Origin: Archegozetes longisetosus
Taxonomy: Eukaryota > Arthropoda > Arachnida > Sarcoptiformes > Trhypochthoniidae
Direction: 5' to 3'
Assembly: GCA_018873245.2 (NCBI GenBank)
Contig: JAEMBT020000005.1
Location: forward strand, 6,682,001-6,746,000
DNA: 64,000 nt
Both the position numbers and the translations under genes were made by a program. Position 1 is the stretch's first letter. Each line of letters starts with the position of its first letter. Shown here one piece after another: positions 26,285 through 39,856 of the stretch. The notes beneath the pieces are model-generated. The model saw nothing but the letters and a program-made list of their open reading frames with translations, was not told the DNA's origin and made no database searches.

Positions 26285-27193
26285 GCAACTTCTAATCTGT
26301 TTGTAAAATTTGTTTACTATTTCATTGACTTCATTTAAATTTATATTGATAATTAATACAGAATACTTAAAATTACAATAACTGTGATTATTCAGCATTT
26401 AATTGAACAAATTTGAATTTTATATTAGTGAATTTTACTCAGTTTTTTAATACTTGGACTTCATTCGTAAGATGTAAATGATTGATAAATTTGTAAAAAT
26501 CAAATTATGGAATAAAGCAATTATTTAAAGGTTTTATTGAATTAATGACATTTGAATAAATTCTAGAGCTTACATAAAACCTTGGTTTGAGAAGGGAGAT
26601 TCGAGTCTTATCAACCGGTACTTAAAATATGTTGATGTGAACATGGGATACCTGAACCATGAACCTCTCCTATGGGTAACAGTCCCGTTATTAATTGATG
26701 TTATCAATCAACAAGTTTGTAATTTAGTTCCTTATCTTGTATGAAAAATGTTTTACAACTAAAACAGCTTTCGCTAAACCTCACCAATCCCTAGCTCAGA
26801 TATTTTAAATTAGATTCTTAGATATCTTTATTCATACAATTTGCAAAATATTTTAGTTAAGAAACAATTTTTCTGCCATTAAACTTCAAATTAACATGAA
26901 TATTATATAATGAAGCATATAATAAACACTTTTAAGGTATTGATAATTAGAATGCATTTTATATCAAAATGAATAAGTTGCTTATCGTAAAGCAAAATAA
27001 TATTTCCGTATTCAAATATTCTAAATTGCTTACAGGTCAAGGATATAAAAATATCAACTATTTGACTAAAAAACTATCAAATGGTTTTTAACAATGAGTT
27101 TGTATAGATTTTAGTATTTTCGTAATTATTTCAAGAACTTTAATGAGAAAGTGAACGAATAAATGAGATAATGGGACGTGAGAGTAATGGAGA
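26285..27193. other. Convergent 3' flanks of ESCO and DDX43
   Basis: About 900 bp of AT-rich spacer. AATAAA at 26511-26516 fits the ESCO transcript. TTTATT at 26827-26832 could serve DDX43 on the minus strand. No coding signal was seen. Confidence 0.6.
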
Positions 27194-29766
<2,573 letters not shown>

Positions 29767-29785
29767 TATTCCGATTTCAATTGAA

Positions 29786-30037
29786 CTAAACGCCAAAGTA
29801 TTCCAAATCGAAATCTAAATCTAAATCTTGCTCGTCGTGGTCTTGGTCTTCTTGATCTTGTTCTAATTGTTGATCAACTTGTTCTTCTACTTGAATGATT
29901 TGAAAGTTAATGAAAAAACGAGAAATGCTTTTGAAATAAGAAACGAGTGCGTAATAAATGCAATAAATGCCAGATATTTCTGCACTCAATGCTACCGAGT
30001 AATAGGTCGTCAGAACACGTGCATAACTTTCATCCAT
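29786..30037 (-). CDS. Small ORF just upstream of DDX43, unknown protein
   Basis: An 83-residue frame on the same strand as DDX43, with ATG at 30037 and stop at 29786-29788, leaving 19 nt before the DDX43 ATG. Residues about 8-45 are hydrophobic with many Tyr, Phe, Ile and Ser, possibly one membrane segment (VALSAEISGIYCIYYALVSY). The C-terminal 35 residues are strongly acidic and repetitive (QLEQDQEDQDHDEQDLD), ending in FDLEYFGV. I recognise no family. It could be a translated upstream ORF, one half of a bicistronic transcript, or its own short gene; a TTTAG just after its end could also act as a splice acceptor for DDX43. Confidence 0.4.
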   Translation of the reverse strand: MDESYARVLTTYYSVALSAEISGIYCIYYALVSYFKSISRFFINFQIIQVEEQVDQQLEQDQEDQDHDEQDLDLDFDLEYFGV

Positions 30038-30371
30038 TGATACAAGTCTAACAAATTGATACAAATGTGAAACAGTAATGACTTGAATTAATTGTACGCT
30101 TTTGACAAATATTTTGTTTATCTCCTATTATTTTCGCACTGACTCATTTAGTGCACATGTTTTGCAACTATACATAGATTACGTTCTATTTTCAACTAAT
30201 ATTAATGACTTAATACGAAAAGGGTATTCATTATTAACAACTGTTTTTCTGTTTGTTAGTTTCCAACAAAAGCTGTTATTTTGAATTTGATTATTTGACA
30301 CTAGTTTGCATTATTTGCATCTGTTTTTAAAATTACTTAAAATTGAATTAACTTGATATTTATTTGAAATA
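30038..30371. promoter_or_regulatory. Divergent promoter region, DDX43 side and MRGBP
   Basis: 334 bp separate the small ORF/DDX43 transcription unit from the MRGBP start on the opposite strand. It should contain both promoters. No specific element could be assigned. Confidence 0.45.
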
Positions 30372-31494
30372 ATGTCAAACGAAAAATCGAAAGCTGAAAC
30401 TAATGCGCCAGAAATCGAGTGGAACGCAGAAAATGAGATCCAATTGTTTTACGCGATGAGAGGACACAAACCAGTCGGTAATTGAATTGAGATAGTCATC
30501 AACAAAAGTCAACGATAGTCAATGATATTGACATGTTTTGATTGAGGCCACATTTGTTTAATTAATAACTTATATAATGGTATAAAATGTCACTCAATAA
30601 TGTATTAAAATTACTGAATAATTGCTGCAACTAATGACCAGATATTAGACTAAATGAAAAACAAAACTTGTGTTTAATTTAAGATAAGATTGAAATATAA
30701 ACAAACAATAGTTCTATGAAATAATGCGATTGAAGAAGTGCTAAATGAAACTAATGTGCAATAAAGGGGGAATTAATCAAATTAGAAATTGTTTCACATA
30801 AACAGTAAAAGTCATTTAATCAATAGTTGGCTTCTGTTGATTCGGTTAGATTTATAAAAAGCAAATTTGAATTAATAGCAACAATTTGATTTACAACCAG
30901 GTGTTTCGAAAAACTTTCATATGATTGCAATATTGGAGTCATTTGTGAATTCGACTTCAAAAGATGTATCATCAAAACAAATTTGGGATCATTTGGAGGA
31001 GTTGTATGACATGGACACTTTGGTAAGAAAACTAGACAATTAAGTTGACTGAAATTTGAATGTATAATGATATATGTATTGATTTTAAGCACGAGAACCA
31101 AGACTTGCCATTCCCCAATGACACGGAATTCACAATAGAAGGCAATCCAGAATTCGAAGAAATGATAGCAAATAAGATCGGAAACGGAACAACTAAAACA
31201 GATAAAGATAGTGAAAGTCATGAACAGAATGAAGTGACGACTCCAGTCAGTAAAACTGGTCAAAAATCGAGTGCTCACTCAAAAGCACAGGAATCCAATA
31301 AAACTAGTACCAAAGTAAAGGCAAATGAAAGTGAAAAGAGTGCAAAATCAGAACGAAAAGAGGAAACAGTAAAACACGATAAAAACGATGAAATCGAAGA
31401 CAAATCTAACAGATCTAAGAAACTGTCAAAGGCTGCGAGTGAGACTAGATCTGCGTCACATAGCACACCTTCGAGTGCAAAAAAGAGAAAATAA
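30372..31494 (+). CDS. MRGBP: MRGBP/Eaf7, NuA4-TIP60 complex subunit
   Basis: Three exons (30372-30477, 30901-31022, 31090-31494) encode 210 residues; human MRGBP has 204. The conserved Eaf7 domain is in the first 100 residues: IEWNAENEIQLFYAMRGHKP, FHMIAILESF, SSKQIWDHLEELYDMDTL and ENQDLPFPND. The rest is a charged, Lys/Glu/Ser-rich tail ending in KKRK, as in relatives. MRGBP links MRG15/MRGX proteins to the TIP60 histone acetyltransferase complex in the nucleus. All junctions are GT-AG and in frame. AATAAA copies lie at 31773-31778 and 31786-31791. It is head-to-head with DDX43 and tail-to-tail with SMAP. Confidence 0.93.
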
Positions 31495-32259
31495 AATTCA
31501 GTGAAATGTCGACTCAGAAACTTAATAATCGTTGATAGCAACCAGAAGTGATGTGTTGTGAAGGCATTCTTTCGATTAGACCATAATATAGAGCATATTA
31601 AGAAACTCAGAGAACATTGAATATAACAATGAAAACAAATTAGAAATCAAATTGGCAACAAATTGATGCGCACGACCACATGAACCAGCGATTGACATAG
31701 CAACGGCCTTTTCTTGTTGCCATCGAAGATTATTAAGTGTCGAAGTGTAAGTTTTGTAAATCTAGTTTGAAAAATAAACGACTAAAATAAAAGTGTTTGA
31801 GAAGTGATTGGGGATTAAATTAATTTTTAATAAGATATGATATAACTGTTAATTGATAAAACTTAAACTTGAATGAAATAACTTGCATTAAAATTTGATA
31901 ATAGATGCATTCGAACTATAAATAATTTGGTCGGTTTCCTAAAGTCTACATAATTGGAATGTTAGAGGAAAATATAGTGATTCAAAAATATACAATCAAT
32001 TTCTTACTTAATCGAAGGAACAAATCTCATCAAAATAACATACTTTGTATGTACAATACATTATTTGTGGCTCATATCAGTGTTAAATCACTAGTTATTC
32101 TAAAATAAAAGTTTAACTTTTTTGATTTGTCCGAACATGTTTGTCAATTGGTTGGAGTGAATAATAATTTAAATTTAAATTCAGTAACTATATCAATGAA
32201 TAATTTGCTGAATTGTATTAATTAGAATAAAAGAGTCAATTATAATAATGAAAGCTATG
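31495..32259. other. Convergent 3' flanks of MRGBP and SMAP
   Basis: Contains the two MRGBP poly(A) signals near 31.8 kb and otherwise AT-rich spacer. No coding signal was seen. Confidence 0.6.
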
Positions 32260-34740
32260 CTATTGCCATAAGTTGGTCGAAGCAGTGACTCCTGACTGTT
32301 GAGTTAAAGAAGCGTTTGAATTGATGCCCCATTGAGAACTAGGATCTGGTTGTGAAAACATTGAACCAGAATTCAAACCAAGCCCAGAGAAATTGTTGGC
32401 TACCGGAACTCCGGCGTGAATCATAGGCGGAGCATTTGTCATGAACGGGTTAATCAATCCTTGAGGGGGAACCGGCAGAACACCACTATTGAGTTGACCG
32501 CTTGGGAACCAATTGTTTGACATTTGATTATTACTAGGATTAGGGACAGGCGCTGCAGAGATCGAGTTCAATTGCAACGATGCCATTTGTTGTGGTAGCT
32601 GTTAGTGAATTAAGACTTTAATTTCTATAATTTGTATGTGAAACTCACTCAGAAAGACAGAGAGTAACAACAAACCTGTGTTACTATTTGCTGACCAAAG
32701 CTAGAAGTATTTGAATTATTAGCGAGAAAAGGATTTGTCGTTAATGGAAAGATAGACTGTTTTAAAGAAAATTAAAAGTAAAAGAGTTACAGTGATAGCC
32801 ATTACCAACCAATAAGAGAGAAGTTGAGAGCACATTTTAAGACATCTCATACCTGAGTCATTGGATTTGTTTGTTGCTGTCCTAATAAGTTGAGTTGTTG
32901 TACACCACTGTTGACAGTGTTTTGAGGCGCAAACATTCCAGTTTGTGGTTGTGGTGGCATTGCTTGAGGATTAGATACGAATTGGCCCATAAATAAAGAT
33001 TGATTAGAAGCATTGAAAGGTGCAGTTTGTGGTGCACCCAGAATTGGTTGTTGTGGAGGAGCGCTGCCGTATAGAGAGAGGATCGACTCTTTCGACATAA
33101 CCTTCTTTTCATCGGTCGGTGCCTTTTGATTGAAAAAATCAGATTCTTCGTCAACTTTAGAATCGCTTTTGCTACTGTTCGAGTTATCAGTTGTTTCAGT
33201 GACTGGAGCCGAACTGACAAATAGACCAAAAGAGTCGTCGTCTGACTTCATGTCCGTTGTATTGGATCCCGAGTCTAATCCTAACAAGTCTAGAGTGGCG
33301 TTCTTTCCGCTATCGCTCTTTTTCATCGTTTCCTGAGGTATTTTGTCAGCATTAATAGCAGTACCAGCAGGGCTTGAATTGGGTCGAGGCAATGAATTGG
33401 CCTATTGTTGCATAGTAATTTAATATTATTGGTATGCATTACTCTTTTATTGATGTGCATTACTCTTTTACTGGCATGCACTACTTCTCACAAGTCAAAA
33501 CTATCTGATAAACTCATAAATAATGCTAAAACCTTGACTTTGCTAACATTCGAGTGAAAATAAAAGATCAAGTAACGGACCACAAAACAAAATCTAATTT
33601 CAATCAAAATTCCAAATGAAATATCAAAACAGACCTGAACTTCAATACTGCTAGGACTTTGAAATGATTTGTTTTTATTTCGTTTTCTCTCTTTCTCTTT
33701 GCGCAGTTCTTCTTCAATATCGAACTTTATTAATAGAATAGAAACTTAATTAATAAAATACTTCGAATGAGATCGATGTCTAGACTTACGGCTGGTTTGG
33801 GGGGCGGTGGTTCAACCCATTCCTTAGCTATATATTTCTTTTGCTCATATTTAGCTCTGATAAAGGCTTCAAGCGATGAATCAGTCTGTGGTCTGCGAAA
33901 GTTATCGGGAAGGTTAGCCTCATAGACAGCCCTGGCTTTACTGTTTCCCATATTCTGCAGACATGCAATCTGTTCCGGAGTCCATGCGTCCAAATTGACA
34001 GATTTGACTTTTGATATATGAACGCCTAAATTGCGGTGAATTCCTTGATAATTGAGAAAAGTAGTTTTGAAATTAGTTCAAATTTATGCTATGCTTGAGT
34101 GAATAGTAATTACCAGCGCATCGAATGCATAAGAAAATGCCTAGATTCCAAGATGCCCAACGAGGACCTTATGATTGAGTAGAGAATAAAAGCAATATAT
34201 TAATTGTTGCATTTTCGCTAAATTGCAAAAACTTTTACGATTAAGACAAAGTTCAACAACTCCTTAGTTAATCAAAATAGTAAACGGATATTATTTAGCT
34301 AAATCAAAGAGCCGATCACAATCATATGATTGCGCTAATTATCAGCCTTTTAAATGAATAAAGAATTGATATTTCATATTAGGCTATTGAACAATAGATA
34401 GAGTTTATTATAAACAATATGCTATTAAAACAAATCTAGTGGTGATATAGAGATAAGACTAAAACCGATTGTAGGCGTGATTGGTTAGAAAAGAATTGGA
34501 GTTAAAAGCTAACCTTGAGAAGAAAAAATTAAAATAAACAGATTAAAGCAATTATAACAAAGTTAACAATAGATGTAATTAATCTTAACAATAATAACTA
34601 AACGTCAATAACTGAATACCTTTGGCATCGCAATCGACACAATACTTGTTGTCTTCATCTCTGAGCAATTCAGTTAAAATTAATTGGCATTTATCGTGAA
34701 TCAACTTTTGTTTATCTTTCTCCAATTTATTTAAAGCCAT
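32260..34740 (-). CDS. SMAP1/2-type ArfGAP
   Basis: Seven exons (34740-34620, 34167-34114, 34043-33790, 33724-33635, 33401-32853, 32756-32676, 32598-32260) give 495 residues. The ArfGAP zinc finger is complete: CVDC, 16 residues, CIRC. It is followed by [11 protein letters not shown] with the catalytic Arg, and [25 protein letters not shown] and [15 protein letters not shown] match SMAP proteins. A clathrin-box motif LLGLD occurs in exon 5 (LDLLGLDSG). The rest is Pro/Gln/Asn-rich with NPF-like NPFMT and NPFLA motifs that could bind EH domains. SMAP proteins activate GTP hydrolysis on Arf6 or Arf1 and act in clathrin-dependent endocytosis and endosomal retrieval. One gene stands in for the vertebrate SMAP1/SMAP2 pair. 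Confidence 0.94.
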
Positions 34741-35576
34741 TAAGAATGAATAGATTGTAAAAGAAATGGCAATATAATAGTAATTTATAAAATGTATTTA
34801 AATTGACAAGTAGTTAAGAAGTAATTAGAAAGAAACAAGTCAATTATTAAATTAGCTATAGAGTCAAATAATAAACAGTGATATGATAAATTGTTAGAAC
34901 AATGTGTGAACAATTAATATTGAAGAAAAACTAATAAATATAAATTAGATTAGAATAGAATACAATTCCACAATAAACCATTTGCAACGAATCAAAAACA
35001 AAAGTATGTATTAATGAAAAATGCGTTCTCAATCAGTTCTAACTAAGGTAACTCTAGTTAAATATTTAGTACTTTTCTACACCGTTAGGTTCACTGTAAC
35101 CTGAGTGATTTGACGCTTTAAAAAGCCATTTATATTGGAATAAGACTCACTAATGAAGGCATGAAAAAATGAATCAAATATCAATACGTCAGCAAAAGTA
35201 GAGCGCTATCTGTATAATGGTCTTTAGATATTTAGATAAGGTTCCGGGTGATTTCAAAGTTGATTCATGTGAAACTACTTATTCTTAGGAAATCGATTAT
35301 GAGTTTATTAGGAAAACATTGAAATTGCGGGCAAATCTTTTAAAACCAGAAATCAAACGATAAAAAATGATTTCAAGCTATTTATTGAAATAACAGAAAC
35401 AATGTGAAAACTTTTGCATACATATCAAAATCTTATTAAATTTGATAATAGACTAGATTTTAATTTAGTTGATGGCATAGTTTACAATCAGAATATAGAA
35501 ATAAGTATTTACTCAGAAATATTGAACTTTTAGACTAATTCTATTTGTTACAAAACAAACTTTCGGTAGAATTAGA
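34741..35576. other. Spacer between ERAL1 and SMAP
   Basis: AT-rich, no coding signal. It must contain the SMAP promoter. TTTATT at 35381-35386 would give ERAL1 a poly(A) signal about 190 nt past its stop. Confidence 0.55.
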
Positions 35577-36947
35577 CTAATTTTTAAGTGGTTTGACGGC
35601 TAATTTAAGTGAGACTTCACAATGAAAAGTATTCGAAAGACTTTCTCTAGCGCTTCGACAGAGAGTAGAAATAGTTTGTCCTTTAGGGCCAATCAAAACA
35701 GATATAAATCTTTGAGGACACATGACATCGACAGCTACATAAAGATTTGCCATTTTGTCCAACTCCCACATGGTTATAACAAATTTGATTTTATATGGAA
35801 TTTCTTGCCATAACAATTCTAAACACTTTTCTCTTAAAGTAGTTTTTAGTATATCGTGTGGATTTTGATCAGTCACTTGTGAGCTGTGATAAATCCAAGG
35901 CTGAAATCGAGCTCTATTTAGTAAATATTGACGAATGTCTTCAACTCCATCACCGTTCAAAGCGGAAACCATGAAAACTCTTGAGAATTGATTCCAACCG
36001 ATTTTTTCCTCGTCATCGGTATCATCTTGAGCAGGATTGGTTTGAAAATTCAATTTGTGTTCGGCTTGTTCAAGTATTTTTTCTAAACCTTTTTTTGAAC
36101 TACTGCTTACAAGTGGCCTTTCTATGGCCTTAACAGAACTGATGCCTCCAACAACGCCACACGTAAGTTTAGTGGTAATATCTAATAATTTCCTTTTCTC
36201 TTTGACTTTATCGATTTTATTCAGAATAAGAATTGATTCCTTATTGGCGTGCCTTTGCAAAAGTCTAAGAATCCCAGGATTTATTCGTTCTCTATCTCTA
36301 ATATTGGATGTGTCGCTAATAACGGCGATAATGTCGGCGACGTCAACAGATGTCTGCGGATCACTAATAAAAGTCGATTCGAGTTTATGTTTAACGCAGT
36401 GTTTATGTGTCACAACTCCAGGTGTGTCCAAGAACTCGACTTGAGTTTCGTCTTCGACTATAATTCCAGTGACTTTATGTCTAGTGGTATGAACTTTACT
36501 CGAAACTGAACTCACTCTCCAACCGACCAGTTGATTGGTGAGCGTCGATTTGCCGGCATTTGGAGCCCCAATGATGACAACTCTTGCGAGTCGAGGTATT
36601 TCAGGCTGTTCCACTCGAAGACGTTTTTGTAACCGATATTCTTTGAAAGTTTTTGGAACTTTTCTCTCACTAAAATTGAAGTTAATTTGGTTCTCAAATC
36701 CATCAATTGACTGAATATCAGATGAATTATCGGCACTCGAATCATTTTCTGATATACTTTTATCAATTAAAACACTGTTATTAATAATTGGATTTTGTTG
36801 TGAATGACAAACACGCAATGAAACCATTAATGAGTTTTTATCAATCATTTTGAGCAAAGAATACGTTTTGGGACACATTTTGCAATTTATTGATAAAAAT
36901 CTAAATGAATTACTTATTGAAAGATTGAACGTTTTGTATAACAACAT
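35577..36947 (-). CDS. ERAL1: ERAL1, mitochondrial Era-like GTPase
   Basis: A single-exon 456-residue protein. GTPase motifs are G1 GAPNAGKS (residues 127-134), G2 in HTTRHKVTG, G3 DTPG, G4 NKID and a late SALNGDG loop (G5). A C-terminal KH domain has the GPKG loop (LIGPKGQTISTLCRSARESL). ERAL1 chaperones the 3' end of mitochondrial 12S rRNA during small-subunit assembly. The N-terminus of about 110 residues before the G domain begins with a hydrophobic and basic stretch (MLLYKTFNLSISNSFRFLS), as expected of a mitochondrial presequence. The length is close to human ERAL1 (437). It has no introns, and its start lies only about 100 bp from the regucalcin stop on the same strand. Confidence 0.95.
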   Translation of the reverse strand: MLLYKTFNLSISNSFRFLSINCKMCPKTYSLLKMIDKNSLMVSLRVCHSQQNPIINNSVLIDKSISENDSSADNSSDIQSIDGFENQINFNFSERKVPKTFKEYRLQKRLRVEQPEIPRLARVVIIGAPNAGKSTLTNQLVGWRVSSVSSKVHTTRHKVTGIIVEDETQVEFLDTPGVVTHKHCVKHKLESTFISDPQTSVDVADIIAVISDTSNIRDRERINPGILRLLQRHANKESILILNKIDKVKEKRKLLDITTKLTCGVVGGISSVKAIERPLVSSSSKKGLEKILEQAEHKLNFQTNPAQDDTDDEEKIGWNQFSRVFMVSALNGDGVEDIRQYLLNRARFQPWIYHSSQVTDQNPHDILKTTLREKCLELLWQEIPYKIKFVITMWELDKMANLYVAVDVMCPQRFISVLIGPKGQTISTLCRSARESLSNTFHCEVSLKLAVKPLKN

Positions 36948-37046
36948 ATTGAATCAGTTATTATATAATAATCAGAAATAATATTATTACTGGAGTCAAA
37001 ACAATATTATTATTGATGTGAACAGTGATTCACGTGTCGATTACTT

Positions 37047-39144
37047 TCAAGCATTGAATCGATAATGAGCTGAAGAGCCACCAAACTCAGGGTTGTTACT
37101 GGTTATTTTAAAGAGATGACCAGCCTTAGGCTCTTGTTGTCGTTCTTGTTGACTGAGTGGTTTAAGTGCAGAAGTGACAAATAGTTGATTGAGTTGTTGA
37201 CCAGCAAAACAAACTGAGGTTATGCGAGATGCTGGAAGTCTAACACTATCGATAACACGAGCTGCAATTTTGTAATAAACAACAGTGACTAAGGGATCGT
37301 TTTATAATTACTTAACAACGTTCTTATTCTTTACATAACTTTTCAAAGTTTACAAGCTCTTTTTACATTTATGTAATTTTCAAGTGTGTTTGTGGTTTTG
37401 TCGGATTTTAATTTTCTGATTTAATCATGTATAACACAATAAATTACTAAAGTAATTCATTGGAAGAATTTTTATTAAGTAAAAAAACAAATTTGTAAAT
37501 GAATTCTGATTGAATGGCTATCAACAGTTTATGAAAAGTTATGAAAAAAATAAAATCAAGTTGTGATATAAGTATTGACGAGAAGACTAATTCTTAAAAG
37601 TTTAAAAAATGAAGTTAAAACATTAATATGATTAGGATAATAATTATTGAAGCGAAACAGATATGATGTTATAAACGCATGAGTAAAACACAAATAATAA
37701 GGTATCTCACTTTATTAAGATTATACGTTTACTCAATGTCATCAACTTTATGCTGTGGGAAAATAATAAGATAAGCAATTCTTAATCTATGAATTGCAGT
37801 AATCATTAAACTTGAGATATACTTATTATGCAATATATAAAGAGACGACTGATAAGATAGAACTGCAAATATACTCAATAACAAATATTTGATTGAATAT
37901 TTTAAGTTTTTCAAATGAAAAGTACGTGAAGATCAAAAACCTCTTAGCATTTGGGTTGTAATGCATGTTCTGTAGTATAAAGTTGGCAATATATGCAATT
38001 AAGACAATTATTTTTGTTCAAACTTACCTGTTTTAGTATCAATATTAACAACTCTACTGCCCATATAACACGCGACCCACAAATTACCACTTTTATCAAT
38101 AGTCATACCGTCGGGTAATTCTTGACTATTGAAGTCCTGATTGTTATTGAAATCAACAAACACGCGCTGATTATCTTTCATAAGCGAAATAATTGATTTC
38201 AGATTGATTAAATCATATTAGCAGTGAAAGACTAAATCTAAACTCTTAGTTTGAAAGAAAACTTACTCAGATCTCCAGTATTTAAATCGTAATCAAATGA
38301 ATAAATTAAGCGTTTTGTTGAATCGACGAAATACATTTTTGTGTAATCCAAAGACCAGGCAATACCGTTAGAAAGACTTATATTTTTTACTTTTTTCACA
38401 ACATTCAATGAAGAATCAACCGAATAAAGTGATCCTAATTGAAAAGATTTTCATACATTCGTTAAAATTGTGTTGGTCTTAAAACTTTCAATACTAGTCA
38501 AATTCTTCAAAATTTCAAATTTCTTCAAATTTTATGCGTATTGACAAACATAAGAAAAAATTGAAAACTTATTTTTCTTGTCTAAATTGATTATGACTTA
38601 AGATGTGATATTTTTAAATAATGGGATCAATGGAATATTTGAAGATTATAAAAAAAGTTGAGAACAGCTTAGCAAAGTATAAGAGACTAATTTGAAGATT
38701 TTGATACAAAATTTGAGGAACAAATTAGAAAGAAATTTGTGAACCTTTGTCGGGATCGACAACGCCAGGCGATGATTCAGAACCCATGGTTCCGATCCAT
38801 AATCTTCCTTTGGGATCACATTTTCCATCATTAAAGCGGTTTCCAGCGATGTTAGACTCAACTTCAGCTAAGAGTTGAGTTTGTTTAGTAGTCCAGTCAA
38901 GTTTATAAAGTTTATTAGCTTGGCTTATGATAAACTCATTTTTGTCATTATTATAAGGAATCACAACGGAAGTGATACCTCCGATGTGTACAATTTGTGA
39001 TTTCTGTGTTTTAATATCCAAACAACAGATATCTCCAGCAAGTAAGTCAACGTAATATAACGATTGTGATTTTTCGTCCCAGTGCGGACCTTCTCCAAGA
39101 TCACAAGCGTGTTCCGAAGCAACTTGAACGTTGTATTTAGTCAT
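37047..39144 (-). CDS. RGN: Regucalcin/SMP30-family lactonase
   Basis: Four exons (39144-38745, 38434-38267, 38174-38028, 37261-37047) give 309 residues; human regucalcin has 299. The metal ligand Glu18 lies in [26 protein letters not shown], the Asn in [10 protein letters not shown] and the Asp in [19 protein letters not shown] mark the active site of the six-bladed propeller, and PEAGHLFKI-type KAGHLFKI is near the end. The family hydrolyses sugar lactones such as gluconolactone with Ca, Zn or Mn; arthropod members are also studied as anterior fat body proteins. The acceptor of exon 3 (TGAAAG) is weak but is the only one that keeps frame. The region between exons 3 and 4 (37262-38027) is AT-rich intron. 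Confidence 0.93.
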
Positions 39145-39856
39145 TATTAAAAAAATAGAGCTTAGCGAGACTGAACTAGATGAGTTACAATCAATATCGT
39201 AAGGTTCTAGTTTTGAAGCTGTGACTATTTATAACTTTATTGAATCAGACTATATTTGACATTGAGAAGTAAAATTCCACCAAATCAATGATAGATAAGA
39301 ATAAAGCAACTATTAAGCATATTTTATAAGTTATTTAATGATCGATTGAAAACCTTGATTTTAAAGGAGCACAATAACACTTAAAGTCTAGATTTATATA
39401 AACAAGCGATAGATGAAAGCTCTATCTGTAAAAGACTCGAGTATAGAAATTTGACTCAAATTTATCTGTGGAGTAGCTTCTTTCCCATTTATATCGTATC
39501 CAAAATAGATAAATAAAGTTCAAATTAAATGGAACAACAAGTAAGAAATACTCCATTAATTGCATCTATAAATAGTTGTAAGCTTACAATAAAAAGGAAT
39601 CCTTTCCACTAATGGTTTGATATAAATGTTATATAAAACCTAAAAGTTCGTCGAGAGTCATATAAAAATGATTGAGAATGAGATAATTTACAATGAAGTG
39701 TTTACAAAGTATTGTAAAAGTTGAAATATAGAATAATATATCAGATGATATGTCAATTCTTCTATCATTAAATCTTTAAGATGAATATTGAGTAAATTAT
39801 TTACAGTAACTACTTATACATAGAAATTTGTTATCACATATGTTCAGTGTTTAAAA
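39145..39856. other. Spacer between regucalcin and furrowed
   Basis: Regucalcin promoter side and 3' flank of the furrowed gene. AT-rich, no coding signal seen. Confidence 0.55.

Noticed and set aside
31275-31541. Minus-strand ORF antisense to MRGBP
   Set aside because: Phe/Leu/Ser-rich shadow of the Lys/Glu/Ser tail of MRGBP.
36055-36509. Plus-strand ORFs of 129 and 86 codons
   Set aside because: Antisense shadows of ERAL1, which has clear GTPase and KH motifs.
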